Shown here: in pieces, positions 26,855 through 35,096 of the stretch | How the letters are laid out: each line of letters begins with the position of its first letter | Position numbering within the stretch: the first letter of the stretch is position 1 | Assembly (NCBI GenBank): GCA_016721115.1 | Contig: JADKIW010000001.1 | Span: forward strand, 4,417,501 to 4,481,500 | DNA: 64,000 nucleotides | From: Candidatus Defluviilinea proxima | GTDB taxonomy: Bacteria > Chloroflexota > Anaerolineae > Anaerolineales > Villigracilaceae | Reading direction: 5' to 3' | Position numbers and translations under genes: made by a program | Notes under the pieces: model-generated | Seen by the model: the letters and a program-made list of their open reading frames with translations, nothing else | What the model was told of the DNA's origin: nothing | Database searches by the model: none

Positions 26855-27256
26855 GTTGTAGATGAAACATAACACACCCCGAAATTAATCGGGGTGTGTT
26901 GCTTTTAAACTCCATCCAGAAACTGATAAAAAGCGAAAATCAGCGTCTATCTATATCCTAATTTGGGGTAATCATACATCCTACCCGCGCGTCCCAATTT
27001 GTGTATCAAATACAATGTCGACAAGCGAAAAATGGCTAAAAAGCCATTTAGTACAAATAGGGGGGGATAGACATATCAGAATTGTATGCCAAAATACATA
27101 GTGAATCAGAAAGATTGAATTAAAATCCCTTACGGATTTATTAAAACTGAACAAAAATCAGTCGTCTAGAAAGCTGTAACCAACTAATTATTGAAGGCCT
27201 CATATTTTGCTTATATAATGAATAAGTCATGCACGACTGATAAAAAGGAGTTCAGA
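26855..27256. other. Gene-poor spacer between glmS and tadG-like gene
   Basis: 402 bases. It opens with a terminator (12-bp arms 26871-26882 and 26889-26900, then TTTT). The rest is AT-rich with no reading frame or structure I can support. AAGGAG at 27245-27250 serves the next gene. Confidence 0.7.
26871..26906 (+). terminator. glmS terminator
   Basis: Perfect 12-bp stem, 6-nt loop and TTTT, 17 bases after the glmS stop codon. Confidence 0.85.
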
Positions 27257-28744
27257 ATGAATAAAATGAAATCACAAAAAGGACAGGCGCTGATCTTAAT
27301 TGCATTTGGGGTTGTAGCGCTCATTGGGTTCACCGCCCTGGCAGTGGATGGTGGTAGAGCTTTCTCTGATCGACGCCACGCACAGAACGCGGCAGATACA
27401 GCAGTATTGGCGGCGGCCCTCGATAAGATCAACAACCCCACTGCCACATCCTACAAAACTGTGGGCGCAACTCGTGCAACCAGCAATGGCTATACAACGG
27501 GAGTCAATGGCCGTACAGTTGAAGTAAATCTCTGCAATGAAAGCGGGGTCACTTGTACAGGACTCCCCACCGGCGCAGCCACATCCGAATATATTCGAGT
27601 AAAAATAACGTCGATCGTTCCTCTCACGTTCGGTCGCGTTCTTGGACGACAATCGGTAACGAATGTTGTGGAAGCTATCGCCCGCGTACAGGGAAGCACT
27701 TCCTCAGGCTGGTCTTTTGGCAACGCGGGAATGGTAGCCACAAAAAGCGACAATTCCAACCAATGTTTTTTGGTCAACGGTAATGCGAACATTTATATTC
27801 ACGGCGCCGGAACATTTACCAACTGCACCGGTTCACAATCCGTCTTTTTCAATGGCAGTTCAACCATGACATATGAAGGCAATGTAGCATCTGCCGGTGG
27901 CTGTTACAACCAAGGTGGCACCGTCACCTTTAAGAATGGCAGCACATACACTTGCCCAGTAGCTCAACAAACGATCAATGCCAGCACATTTGCCAGTGTG
28001 CCCACCATGCCATCCCCGCCAGCTTGCGCATCCCTGCCTACAGTAACTGCCACAGTCAGTGGAGGCAACAAAATTTTCCCGCCCGGTAGATATGTGGGGG
28101 GACAAACCGTCGATTCCGGTAGTAATGGCGTTCTCAATGGCAATGGAACCTACTGTTTCGAAGGCGGCCTGAATTTGAATGGTCAGGCCAATCTAACAGG
28201 GACAGGTTCGAACAAAGTAGTCTTGGGCGGTAATTCTCTGAACCTGACCGGGTCTGCAAATACGTTTTCGGATCTCGAGGTATATGTAACGACCGGCACT
28301 TTCAGGACTACCGGCACCCTCACCTCACCCCGCTTCCGCTTCTACTCATCAGGGGCTGGCAATTTTACGATGCAAAATGGAGTATTTACTTCCACAGACA
28401 CATATATATACAACAAGAGTGGAACCATCGATATCAACTCGCAGTCGAAAGTCAATATACATGCACCAGCATCACCAGATCCTTATGCTGGTTTGTTATT
28501 TCATATGCCATGGGGCAATACCAGTGCTTTTAATCTCAATGGAGGCACAAGTGACAAATGGTATGGTACGGTTATGGCGCCGTCAAGTGATGTTACATAC
28601 AATGGTGGTTCCGGTTTTGAACTCCACGGACAGGTGATCGCAAACACGTTCAAGGTTAACGGTAGCACCAACGTGGACATTTGGTACAATCCTGCAGACA
28701 ACTACAATCCGCCCAACAACCCAACCATCGAGTTAACCAAATAA
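27257..28744 (+). CDS. TadG-like protein with beta-helix-like extracellular region
   Basis: 495 aa from ATG 27257 (AAGGAG six bases upstream). The N-terminal helix GQALILIAFGVVALIGFTAL and AVDGGRAFSDRRHAQNAADT match the TadE/TadG (PF13400) start of Flp pilus proteins; Leu replaces Glu at +5 after Gly, so it may not be a prepilin peptidase substrate. From about 170 the sequence turns into short Asn/Gly/Thr-rich strands (NGNANIYIHGAGTFTN, LNLNGQANLTGTGSN, LNLTGSANTFSDLEVYV) typical of a right-handed beta-helix. Likely exposed outside the membrane. Part of the surface-display locus. Confidence 0.82.
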   Translation: MNKMKSQKGQALILIAFGVVALIGFTALAVDGGRAFSDRRHAQNAADTAVLAAALDKINNPTATSYKTVGATRATSNGYTTGVNGRTVEVNLCNESGVTCTGLPTGAATSEYIRVKITSIVPLTFGRVLGRQSVTNVVEAIARVQGSTSSGWSFGNAGMVATKSDNSNQCFLVNGNANIYIHGAGTFTNCTGSQSVFFNGSSTMTYEGNVASAGGCYNQGGTVTFKNGSTYTCPVAQQTINASTFASVPTMPSPPACASLPTVTATVSGGNKIFPPGRYVGGQTVDSGSNGVLNGNGTYCFEGGLNLNGQANLTGTGSNKVVLGGNSLNLTGSANTFSDLEVYVTTGTFRTTGTLTSPRFRFYSSGAGNFTMQNGVFTSTDTYIYNKSGTIDINSQSKVNIHAPASPDPYAGLLFHMPWGNTSAFNLNGGTSDKWYGTVMAPSSDVTYNGGSGFELHGQVIANTFKVNGSTNVDIWYNPADNYNPPNNPTIELTK

Positions 28745-28814
28745 CACTGTAACTTTTTAATAAAAACCTGGAATTTGACTTGCAAAAAAGATAGCCCCTG
28801 TAACCTTTTCGTTG

Positions 28815-28871
28815 TTGACTAGCTTTATTTAGGCTGTAAAATTAGAGATGCCCTTATAAGGCATCTCTAAT
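28815..28871 (+). promoter_or_regulatory. Promoter and 5'-terminal stem-loop of the repeat adhesin
   Basis: TTGACT (28815-28820), 16-base spacer, TAAAAT (28837-28842), then a perfect 12-bp hairpin 28841-28852 with 28860-28871. The predicted message would begin within the left arm, so much of this stem sits at the 5' end. It could equally be the terminator of the gene before; the T-run is poor. Confidence 0.5.
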
Positions 28872-28911
28872 TTCTTAATTTCGTCAAAAAACAAAGAAAG
28901 GAAGCAAAAAC

Positions 28912-31900
28912 ATGTCATTTAAAGCATTTTTCTTATCCTTGACTGTCACAACACTGTTGCTTTATAGCATTGTTGGGACTTCCACCGTCTATGCAGACGA
29001 TGGAACAGGGACCGAACCGACAACGACCGAGGTCGCTCCCACTGGGGATACACAACCAGAGACAGATGTGGTTACTCCCACAGAGGATGTACAACCCCCT
29101 TCAGAAGATACAGTACCTGCTGTTTCCACCGAAGAAATACAACCTGCGGAAACCGTTCTAGAGCAACTACCGGAGAATACAACGGTAACTGTTTTGGATT
29201 CAGCAGGCGAAGTCTTACCGCTTGCATCACAGGAAACTGCCGATGTGATCGAATCGGCATACGATCCGATCTGGTGCCCTGCCGGGCAAGATCCCACTCC
29301 CGGACTGAACGGTTGTACTGCATCCTACAGTAGTTTCGATCAGCTTCTCAGCTTCTTACAAGTTAATGAAGGTGATGTGGCTTATCAACAGGCAGGTACG
29401 ATCTACATCCAGCAAGGTGCATATCTGGGCGGTGAATCTCAAATCAACTTTAATAACTATACATTCACCAACCTGAACAACTACGACCTGACCCTGCAAG
29501 GCGGTTGGGACACGACATGGGATCCGACAAACCCCGCTACTCCATTCCCGGAATACACCACCACTACATTCAATGCCCCGATCATCATCGGCTCAAGCTC
29601 CAACCCGTGGGTTGGTTCGCTGACGATTAACAACATCGGCATCAGTGGAGTTAATAACCAAACTGGCCTGACGGTCTACTCGGACAGCAATGTCACCCTT
29701 TCCGATGTGGAAATCACCAATTCCCAGTCCGGTGCAAATCTTAATGCAGATGGATACGTACAAGTAAACGATTCGAAATTCAACAACAACGCAAACGGCG
29801 GCGCTACCATTAATGCCGGTGGCGATGCTTACGTTTTCAACAGTGAGTTCAATAACAACGGCTCCACAAAGACTAACGGATACGGTGTCAAGATCAATAG
29901 CGGCGGAGAGGTTGACCTTTTTGAAACGAACGCCAGTTTCAACGAAATCTTCGGCGCTGATGTCAAAGCAACAGGACCTGTCTATATTGATAGAAGCACC
30001 TTCTCTGGCAATGTCTCTTACTCCTATAGCTGTAAGGGCAAAGTTGCCACCGGCGGTTATGGTTTAAAGGTTGTCAGTCAAAGCGAAATCATCGTGAACT
30101 ACGGCGATGTTCCAGGTGACGGCATCCAGGCAAATGACAACTATGAATTTGGCGCATATCTCGAAGGCACAAACGTCAAAGTAGGCTATAGCACATTCAA
30201 CAACAATGGCTATGGTTTAAAGGTCGTCGGTCACAAAACAGGCGCCAATGATGGAAATGTCACCCTTCAATCCGTCAATGCGAACAACAACAAACTCTTC
30301 GGTGCTGATATTCTGGCTGACAACTCTGTCACCGTAAACAACAGTTTCTTCAACGGGAATAAGTCCTATACTTATTCCTGCAAGGGAACAACCTACTCTG
30401 GCTATGGATTGAAGATCGTCACAACTGACGGTATCTACCTGACCAATGTTGACGCATCGAACAACAATCTCTTTGGTGCCCATTTGGATGGCGATCGTGT
30501 CTACATCTTTGGCGGCACCTTTAATAACAATGGTTCCGATGCAGGGAACACCGGTAAAGGCTTGGAAATCATAAGCGATACATTTGTCACTATGAGCGAT
30601 GTTTATGCCAATAACAATCAATTGTTTGGTGCTAATATCCAGGCTGGTGATGATGTCTCCCTTTACAATGGTTTCTTCAATGGAAACAACTCCTACTCCT
30701 ACTCTTGCAAGGGTAAAACTGCAAACGGTGGGTATGGTGTACAGATCGTCACTACAACTGGTGACATCACCATCACGAATATTGAAGCGTCCAATAATTA
30801 CGATTTTGGTGCGTCCCTGACGGGTGCCAATGTCGCCATTGCGGCAGGCACTGCTAACTTCTTCAACTCCTTCAATAACAATAAAGAAGGTTTGAAGGTT
30901 GTGTCAACAGGCAACGTTGCTTTGATCGGGATTAAGGCCAACAACAACAAGGTGTTCGGCGCTGACATTAACGCCGCTGGCACAGTAGCCATTACCGACG
31001 GCTTCTTTAACGGCAACATTTCCTACACTTCTTCGTGCAAGGGAAGTACATCGCAGGGTTACGGCTTGCAGATTGTGTCCACCACCGACAAAGACATCTC
31101 CCTTATCAACATCGAAGCCAACGACAACGGCACTTTTGGCGCTCACCTTGAAGGTGGTTATGTCTTCGTCTCATACGGCACGTTCAGCAATACAAATGGT
31201 GGCACAGCTCAAGCAAAAGGCTTGGAAGTGATTAGCTCCGGCAACCAGACCACTTCGCTCTATCAGGTCAACGCCAGCAATAACACAGAGTTTGGCGCGA
31301 ACATTACATCGGATGGCTATGTCTCAATCAGTGACAGCATCTTCTCTGGCAACATTTCTTACACATCAGGATCATGCAATAGCAAGACCTACACCGGATA
31401 CGGCCTGAAAGTTGTCACGACAAACAATGTCAACCTGTATAACGTCACAGCTAACGACAATGGTACTTTTGGCGCTTCACTTGACGCTGTAGATGTGCAG
31501 GTTACCAACAGCACCTTCAACAACAACAAAACGTCGAACGGTCTCACGATCACAGCGGCCACCGTTACACTCAACAATGTCACCGCTCTTAAAAACGGCG
31601 GCAACGGAGCCAAGATCTGTGCTACGATCAGCACCGATGTCAATGCCAGCAATTTCCAGAACAATGGTCAGTATGGTTTGAATGTCGGAAGTCCCGTCTT
31701 CAACCAGAGTGGCAACACCTACCTTAACAACACCAGCGGCAGCCTGTTCTACAATCCTTCCTGTGGTGGTACCAGCACAGGCGGCGGTAATAACCATGGT
31801 GGTTGGGGTGGCTGGGGTTGGGGCTGGAATTGGAATCACCACAAACCGCAGATCGGTCATGGACATGGAGCTTCCTACCATGGCGGTTCCTGCAATAAGT

Positions 31901-31929
31901 CCCAGCATGCGTTTGCGAAGAAGTGGTAA
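28912..31929 (+). CDS. Secreted repeat protein, parallel beta-helix adhesin-like, 1005 aa
   Basis: Signal peptide (LSLTVTTLLLYSIVGTSTVYA, about residues 8-28, cut near YADD), then a Thr/Glu/Pro-rich stalk (30-120). From about 125 come short beta-strand turns such as VTLSDVEITNSQSGANL and NNNANGGATINAGGDAY. Units of 80-110 residues recur about six times, each with a FFNGN-SY-SCKG-GYGLKIV pattern followed by ASNNNLFGA. The helix ends near 945; the tail is Gly/Trp/His-rich (GGWGGWGWGWNWNHH) with a final Cys and basic end. No sortase motif or transmembrane anchor. Probably a surface or matrix adhesin of the same locus as the TadE/TadG proteins. Confidence 0.82.
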   Translation: MSFKAFFLSLTVTTLLLYSIVGTSTVYADDGTGTEPTTTEVAPTGDTQPETDVVTPTEDVQPPSEDTVPAVSTEEIQPAETVLEQLPENTTVTVLDSAGEVLPLASQETADVIESAYDPIWCPAGQDPTPGLNGCTASYSSFDQLLSFLQVNEGDVAYQQAGTIYIQQGAYLGGESQINFNNYTFTNLNNYDLTLQGGWDTTWDPTNPATPFPEYTTTTFNAPIIIGSSSNPWVGSLTINNIGISGVNNQTGLTVYSDSNVTLSDVEITNSQSGANLNADGYVQVNDSKFNNNANGGATINAGGDAYVFNSEFNNNGSTKTNGYGVKINSGGEVDLFETNASFNEIFGADVKATGPVYIDRSTFSGNVSYSYSCKGKVATGGYGLKVVSQSEIIVNYGDVPGDGIQANDNYEFGAYLEGTNVKVGYSTFNNNGYGLKVVGHKTGANDGNVTLQSVNANNNKLFGADILADNSVTVNNSFFNGNKSYTYSCKGTTYSGYGLKIVTTDGIYLTNVDASNNNLFGAHLDGDRVYIFGGTFNNNGSDAGNTGKGLEIISDTFVTMSDVYANNNQLFGANIQAGDDVSLYNGFFNGNNSYSYSCKGKTANGGYGVQIVTTTGDITITNIEASNNYDFGASLTGANVAIAAGTANFFNSFNNNKEGLKVVSTGNVALIGIKANNNKVFGADINAAGTVAITDGFFNGNISYTSSCKGSTSQGYGLQIVSTTDKDISLINIEANDNGTFGAHLEGGYVFVSYGTFSNTNGGTAQAKGLEVISSGNQTTSLYQVNASNNTEFGANITSDGYVSISDSIFSGNISYTSGSCNSKTYTGYGLKVVTTNNVNLYNVTANDNGTFGASLDAVDVQVTNSTFNNNKTSNGLTITAATVTLNNVTALKNGGNGAKICATISTDVNASNFQNNGQYGLNVGSPVFNQSGNTYLNNTSGSLFYNPSCGGTSTGGGNNHGGWGGWGWGWNWNHHKPQIGHGHGASYHGGSCNKSQHAFAKKW

Positions 31930-31971
31930 ACATCAACTATCAAGTTGACCAATTCCGCTAATTCATGATGC

Positions 31972-32007
31972 TATAATTGAGGAACAGCCAAAAGCTGTTC
32001 CTCAATT
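31972..32007 (+). promoter_or_regulatory. TATAAT overlapping a perfect 14-bp stem-loop
   Basis: TATAAT at 31972-31977; the hairpin arms are 31975-31988 and 31994-32007 with a 5-nt loop. The predicted start of transcription falls inside the left arm. It may also terminate the adhesin message, though no T-run follows. AAAGGA downstream serves the lipoprotein at 32027. Confidence 0.5.
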
Positions 32008-32026
32008 CATTAAAGGACACAACACA

Positions 32027-32560
32027 ATGAAAACAAAACAATACATCTCGTTTCTTTTGCTTATCGCAATGACAGCTATTTTTCTTAATGCCTGTGCTCC
32101 AACAACTACAAGTCCTGAAGTTCAATATGTAGTTGTGACTGCAACCGTGGCCCCAATAACCAGCACACCCGATCCTTGTGGAGCAGAAAGTATCGAGGCC
32201 GAGGTACAAAAGGTCCACACTTATATGCGTCAGTTCGATGATGCATCATCGCTGGCGGCCAGCAGGCCACAAGGGGAACTTGGTGATGCCATCGCCGAAT
32301 TACAAAAGATCAGGCGTGAGACAGAAGACCAGCCCACCCCACCTTGTTTGACCACATTACGTACATACCAAGTTTCACATATGAATTCGGTCATCAACAC
32401 CCTCATCGGGTTTATGGGTGGTTCAGACCAGGCTACTGTTGATCAGGGTATTGCGCAAGCACGTGACCTACATGACAAATACACCCTCGAGTTGGCGCGC
32501 CTGTTAGGTGTTACCGTGGAGCCTGCCGTAGCTGCTCCATCGCAGACGCCAAGCCCATAG
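32027..32560 (+). CDS. Lipoprotein with helical domain
   Basis: 177 aa. Signal MKTKQYISFLLLIAMTAIFL then lipobox NAC (Cys23). A short Thr/Pro stretch is followed by a helical domain of about 110 residues (EVQKVHTYMRQFDDASSLAAS, LGDAIAELQKIRRETEDQ, TYQVSHMNSVINTLIGFM), flanked by Cys residues at its start (PDPCG) and in TPPCLTT that may pair. Ends in Pro/Thr/Ser. Role unknown; membrane-surface location is firm. Confidence 0.8.
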   Translation: MKTKQYISFLLLIAMTAIFLNACAPTTTSPEVQYVVVTATVAPITSTPDPCGAESIEAEVQKVHTYMRQFDDASSLAASRPQGELGDAIAELQKIRRETEDQPTPPCLTTLRTYQVSHMNSVINTLIGFMGGSDQATVDQGIAQARDLHDKYTLELARLLGVTVEPAVAAPSQTPSP

Positions 32561-32592
32561 AAAAATAAGAACGCGAATATTTTGTACTCCAA

Positions 32593-32628
32593 ACAAGACC
32601 TGTCCCTTTTGAGCAGGTCTTGTCTTTA
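32593..32628 (+). terminator. Terminator after the helical lipoprotein
   Basis: Perfect 10-bp stem (32593-32602 with 32614-32623), 11-nt loop, then CTTTA. Confidence 0.7.
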
Positions 32629-32657
32629 TAAGATAGTGGAAGAGATAAGGAGAGTTT

Positions 32658-33089
32658 ATGCGCCCAGATTGGGATTCATATTTTATGAAGATCGCCTATG
32701 CAGTATCCGAGCGAAGCACCTGTGACCGTGCTTTTGTGGGATGTGTACTGGTGCTGGATAAGCGCATCCTGACAACAGGCTTCAATGGGTCCCCAGCTGG
32801 GCAGGGACACTGTGACGAGATCGGTCACCTCATGGTGGAAGGACATTGCGTCCGCACGATACATGCAGAGACGAATGCCATTATCCAGGCCGCATTACAC
32901 GGTGTCTCTACCAAAGGCTCGACATGTTATGTCACTCACCTACCGTGCATCAATTGCACAAAGGCACTCATCAATGCCGGTGTAACGCGGATCGTATACA
33001 GTGTCGCTTATCGCAATGATGAGAATGCCATGAATTTTCTTAAAGCCGCCAATATCGAAATTTCGCAAAAAGAATATTTTCCTGAATGA
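32658..33089 (+). CDS. Deoxycytidylate deaminase family (dCMP deaminase)
   Basis: Zinc enzyme converting dCMP to dUMP for thymidylate synthesis. 143 aa, usual size for the ComEB/dCMP deaminase family. Zinc and catalytic motif HAETNAI (His and Glu) and PCINC (two Cys), preceded by GFNGSPAGQGHCDE typical of dCMP deaminases, where further residues bind an allosteric site. AAGGAG lies before the ATG. Stands alone between two terminators. Confidence 0.93.
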   Translation: MRPDWDSYFMKIAYAVSERSTCDRAFVGCVLVLDKRILTTGFNGSPAGQGHCDEIGHLMVEGHCVRTIHAETNAIIQAALHGVSTKGSTCYVTHLPCINCTKALINAGVTRIVYSVAYRNDENAMNFLKAANIEISQKEYFPE

Positions 33090-33103
33090 TTGAAATTTGC
33101 AAC

Positions 33104-33136
33104 AAAAAAGCCACACGATACATGTGTGGCTTTTTT
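33104..33136. terminator. Bidirectional terminator
   Basis: Stem with A-run on one side and T-run on the other (33104-33116 with 33124-33136), between convergent dCMP deaminase and PspC genes. Confidence 0.9.
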
Positions 33137-33151
33137 GTTTATTAGATTTAC

Positions 33152-33349
33152 TTACTCACTAGGGACAACAACCCACATGATGATGTAGATCAACAACCCC
33201 GGTACCCCGCCCGGAACGAAGGCAAGCAGCATCGCCAGGCGGAACCAGAATGAACTGATACCATAGAATTCGGCGAGTCCGCCACAGATGCCTGCAACCA
33301 TGCGGTTGTTACGTGAACGGCGTAAAGCTGGTTTGTGTTGTACGGTCAT
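33152..33349 (-). CDS. PspC domain membrane protein
   Basis: 65 aa, almost entirely a PspC domain: LRRSRNNRMVAGICGGLAEF then YGISSFWFRLAMLLAF and a hydrophobic end GLLIYIIMWVVVPSE. In enterobacteria PspC is a phage-shock envelope-stress protein; these short stand-alone forms are widespread and their role is less clear. One reentrant or two membrane segments. Stands alone, convergent with the dCMP deaminase. Confidence 0.92.
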   Translation of the reverse strand: MTVQHKPALRRSRNNRMVAGICGGLAEFYGISSFWFRLAMLLAFVPGGVPGLLIYIIMWVVVPSE

Positions 33350-33573
33350 TTTTTATACTCCTATTTTTCCTTTGATTTCAATTGTATTTACGCAACTGCG
33401 GGCGCAAAGTAGCAAGGGAAAAATCGAAGTGAGAAAGGGTGATTCGAAACAGGAGCAGGTATCGGGTCAGGTTGAGGCGGGCGGCGGGGATTTGGAGCGT
33501 ACGATCAAAGAGAGGCCCGCCGCCTTCCAAAGTATCAGATGACGGAATTTGCACTCGCGGGTACAATACTGAC

Positions 33574-33590
33574 ATTCGGGTTACCCGAAT
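33574..33590 (+). promoter_or_regulatory. 17-bp palindrome upstream of the FAD oxidoreductase
   Basis: ATTCGGGT-T-ACCCGAAT, perfect arms, just after a TACAAT (33562-33567) and before TATAAA (33606-33611). Its place near a transcription start suggests an operator for a dimeric repressor. Confidence 0.4.
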
Positions 33591-33627
33591 AAAACTACCC
33601 TTGCGGTATAAAACCACTTATGAGAGT

Positions 33628-35043
33628 ATGGCCTATTCAAATTTAACAAGACCGATTTCCACCCACGCAGTTTCAAACGTAATTCACAAACCCTTCTGGC
33701 TGGACGACCCGCTTCGTCCCGACCCCCACCCTGATCTGACAAAAGAAATATCCACTGACCTGCTCGTGATTGGCGCAGGTTTTTCCGGCTTGTGGACAGC
33801 GCTTCTCGCAAAGGAGGAGAACCCTGCGCGCGATGTGGTGATCCTCGAGGGCGGTGAGATCGCCACTGGCGCCAGCGGGCGCAATGGCGGCTTCATGGAC
33901 GCATCCCTCACGCACGGATTCTCGAACGGCCTTTCACGTTGGCCGAAAGAGTTTCGTACCTTGTTCGCGTTGGGGCTTCAGAACTTGAAAGAGATCGAAG
34001 AGACCCTACAACGGTACAACATTGACTGCGATTACATCCGCACAGGCGATATCGATATGGCAACCGAGCCGCATCACATCGAAGAGATGAAAGAGGAAAT
34101 CGAGGAAGCCGCCTCATTCAACACGAACTTCCAATTCATGGACCGTGACGAGGTGCAAGCAGTCGTCAAATCGCCGCTTTTTATCGCTGGCATGAAACGT
34201 CCCGATTCCTCATTGGTCAACCCCGCCCACCTTGCTTGGGGGCTTCGCAAAGTTTGCATTGACTTAGGCGTGCAGATCTACGAGAACTCTCCTGTCACAA
34301 GACTCGAAGAGAATGGTGATCGCGTGATCGCTCATACCCCTCATGGACGCGTTCGCGCTTCACGCGTTGCCGTTGCAACTAATGCCTTCCCGCCTCTGTT
34401 CAAGAAGCTATCATACTACGTTGTACCAGTCTATGACTACGCCCTGATGACCGAACCGCTCACAACCGCCCAACGTGATTCCATTGGATGGTATGGGCGT
34501 GAAGGGCTCAGCGACGCGAGCAGGCAATTCCACTACACACGCACCACCAAAGATGGTCGCATTCTCTGGGGTGGGTATGACGCGGTCTATTATTGGAATA
34601 ACGGCTTTGGCCCTGCCCACGAAACATCACAAACAGAGTTTGAACGGTTGGCTGAACATTTCTTTCAGACATTCCCTCAACTCGAAGGGCTTCAGTTCTC
34701 GCATGCCTGGGGCGGCGCCATTGATACATGCTCACGTTTCAGTCCGTTTTGGGGGACGGAACATCATGGAAAAACAGCTTACTCTGTCGGCTTCACAGGG
34801 CTGGGCGTAAGCGCAACCCGCTTCGGTGCAAACGTAATGCTTGATCTACTCTACAACAGAAAGACCGAACGCACCGAACTCGAATTTGTAAGAACGAAAC
34901 CTCTTCCTTTTCCGCCTGAACCATTTCGTTCCATCGGCATCAACCTCACGCGTTGGTCCATGGACAAAGTGGATCGCAACGGCGGCCGCGAAAACCTCTG
35001 GCTTCGGGCCATGGATTGGCTCGGGCTGGGCTTCGACAGTTAG
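33628..35043 (+). CDS. FAD-dependent oxidoreductase (DAO family, OrdL/PuuB-like)
   Basis: 471 aa from ATG 33628 (MAYSNLTRP); upstream extension to 33439 has no support. FAD fold DLLVIGAGFSGLWTALLAKE near 43-62, then GATGASGRNGGF-type loop (IATGASGRNGGFM) characteristic of the glycine/D-amino acid oxidase and gamma-glutamylputrescine oxidase group. VNPAHLAWGLRKVC is the mid-domain motif and GLGVSATRFGANVMLDLL the C-terminal FAD contact. Substrate is an amine or amino acid that cannot be named from sequence. A homologue starts at 63780. Confidence 0.9.
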   Translation: MAYSNLTRPISTHAVSNVIHKPFWLDDPLRPDPHPDLTKEISTDLLVIGAGFSGLWTALLAKEENPARDVVILEGGEIATGASGRNGGFMDASLTHGFSNGLSRWPKEFRTLFALGLQNLKEIEETLQRYNIDCDYIRTGDIDMATEPHHIEEMKEEIEEAASFNTNFQFMDRDEVQAVVKSPLFIAGMKRPDSSLVNPAHLAWGLRKVCIDLGVQIYENSPVTRLEENGDRVIAHTPHGRVRASRVAVATNAFPPLFKKLSYYVVPVYDYALMTEPLTTAQRDSIGWYGREGLSDASRQFHYTRTTKDGRILWGGYDAVYYWNNGFGPAHETSQTEFERLAEHFFQTFPQLEGLQFSHAWGGAIDTCSRFSPFWGTEHHGKTAYSVGFTGLGVSATRFGANVMLDLLYNRKTERTELEFVRTKPLPFPPEPFRSIGINLTRWSMDKVDRNGGRENLWLRAMDWLGLGFDS

Positions 35044-35053
35044 TCAAGGAACA

Positions 35054-35096
35054 TTTGACTCCTTCATTTCGTCACCTTTGAAATGAAGGAGTCAAA
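35054..35096 (+). promoter_or_regulatory. 17-bp perfect stem-loop burying a ribosome-binding site
   Basis: Arms 35054-35070 and 35080-35096 are fully complementary with a 9-nt loop. The right arm contains AAGGAG (35087-35092 region) and ends at the base before ATG 35097, so the hairpin hides the ribosome-binding site of the lipoprotein. It lies 11 bases after the stop codon of the FAD gene. Confidence 0.65.

Noticed and set aside
27860..31950. Long minus-strand frames opposite the TadG and repeat-adhesin genes
   Set aside because: They mirror Asn/Thr/Gly-rich codons of the plus-strand genes and have no start signals or known domains.
33439..33627. 63-residue N-terminal extension of the FAD oxidoreductase
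   Set aside because: Low-complexity Arg-rich sequence across the promoter region; the family starts near ATG 33628.
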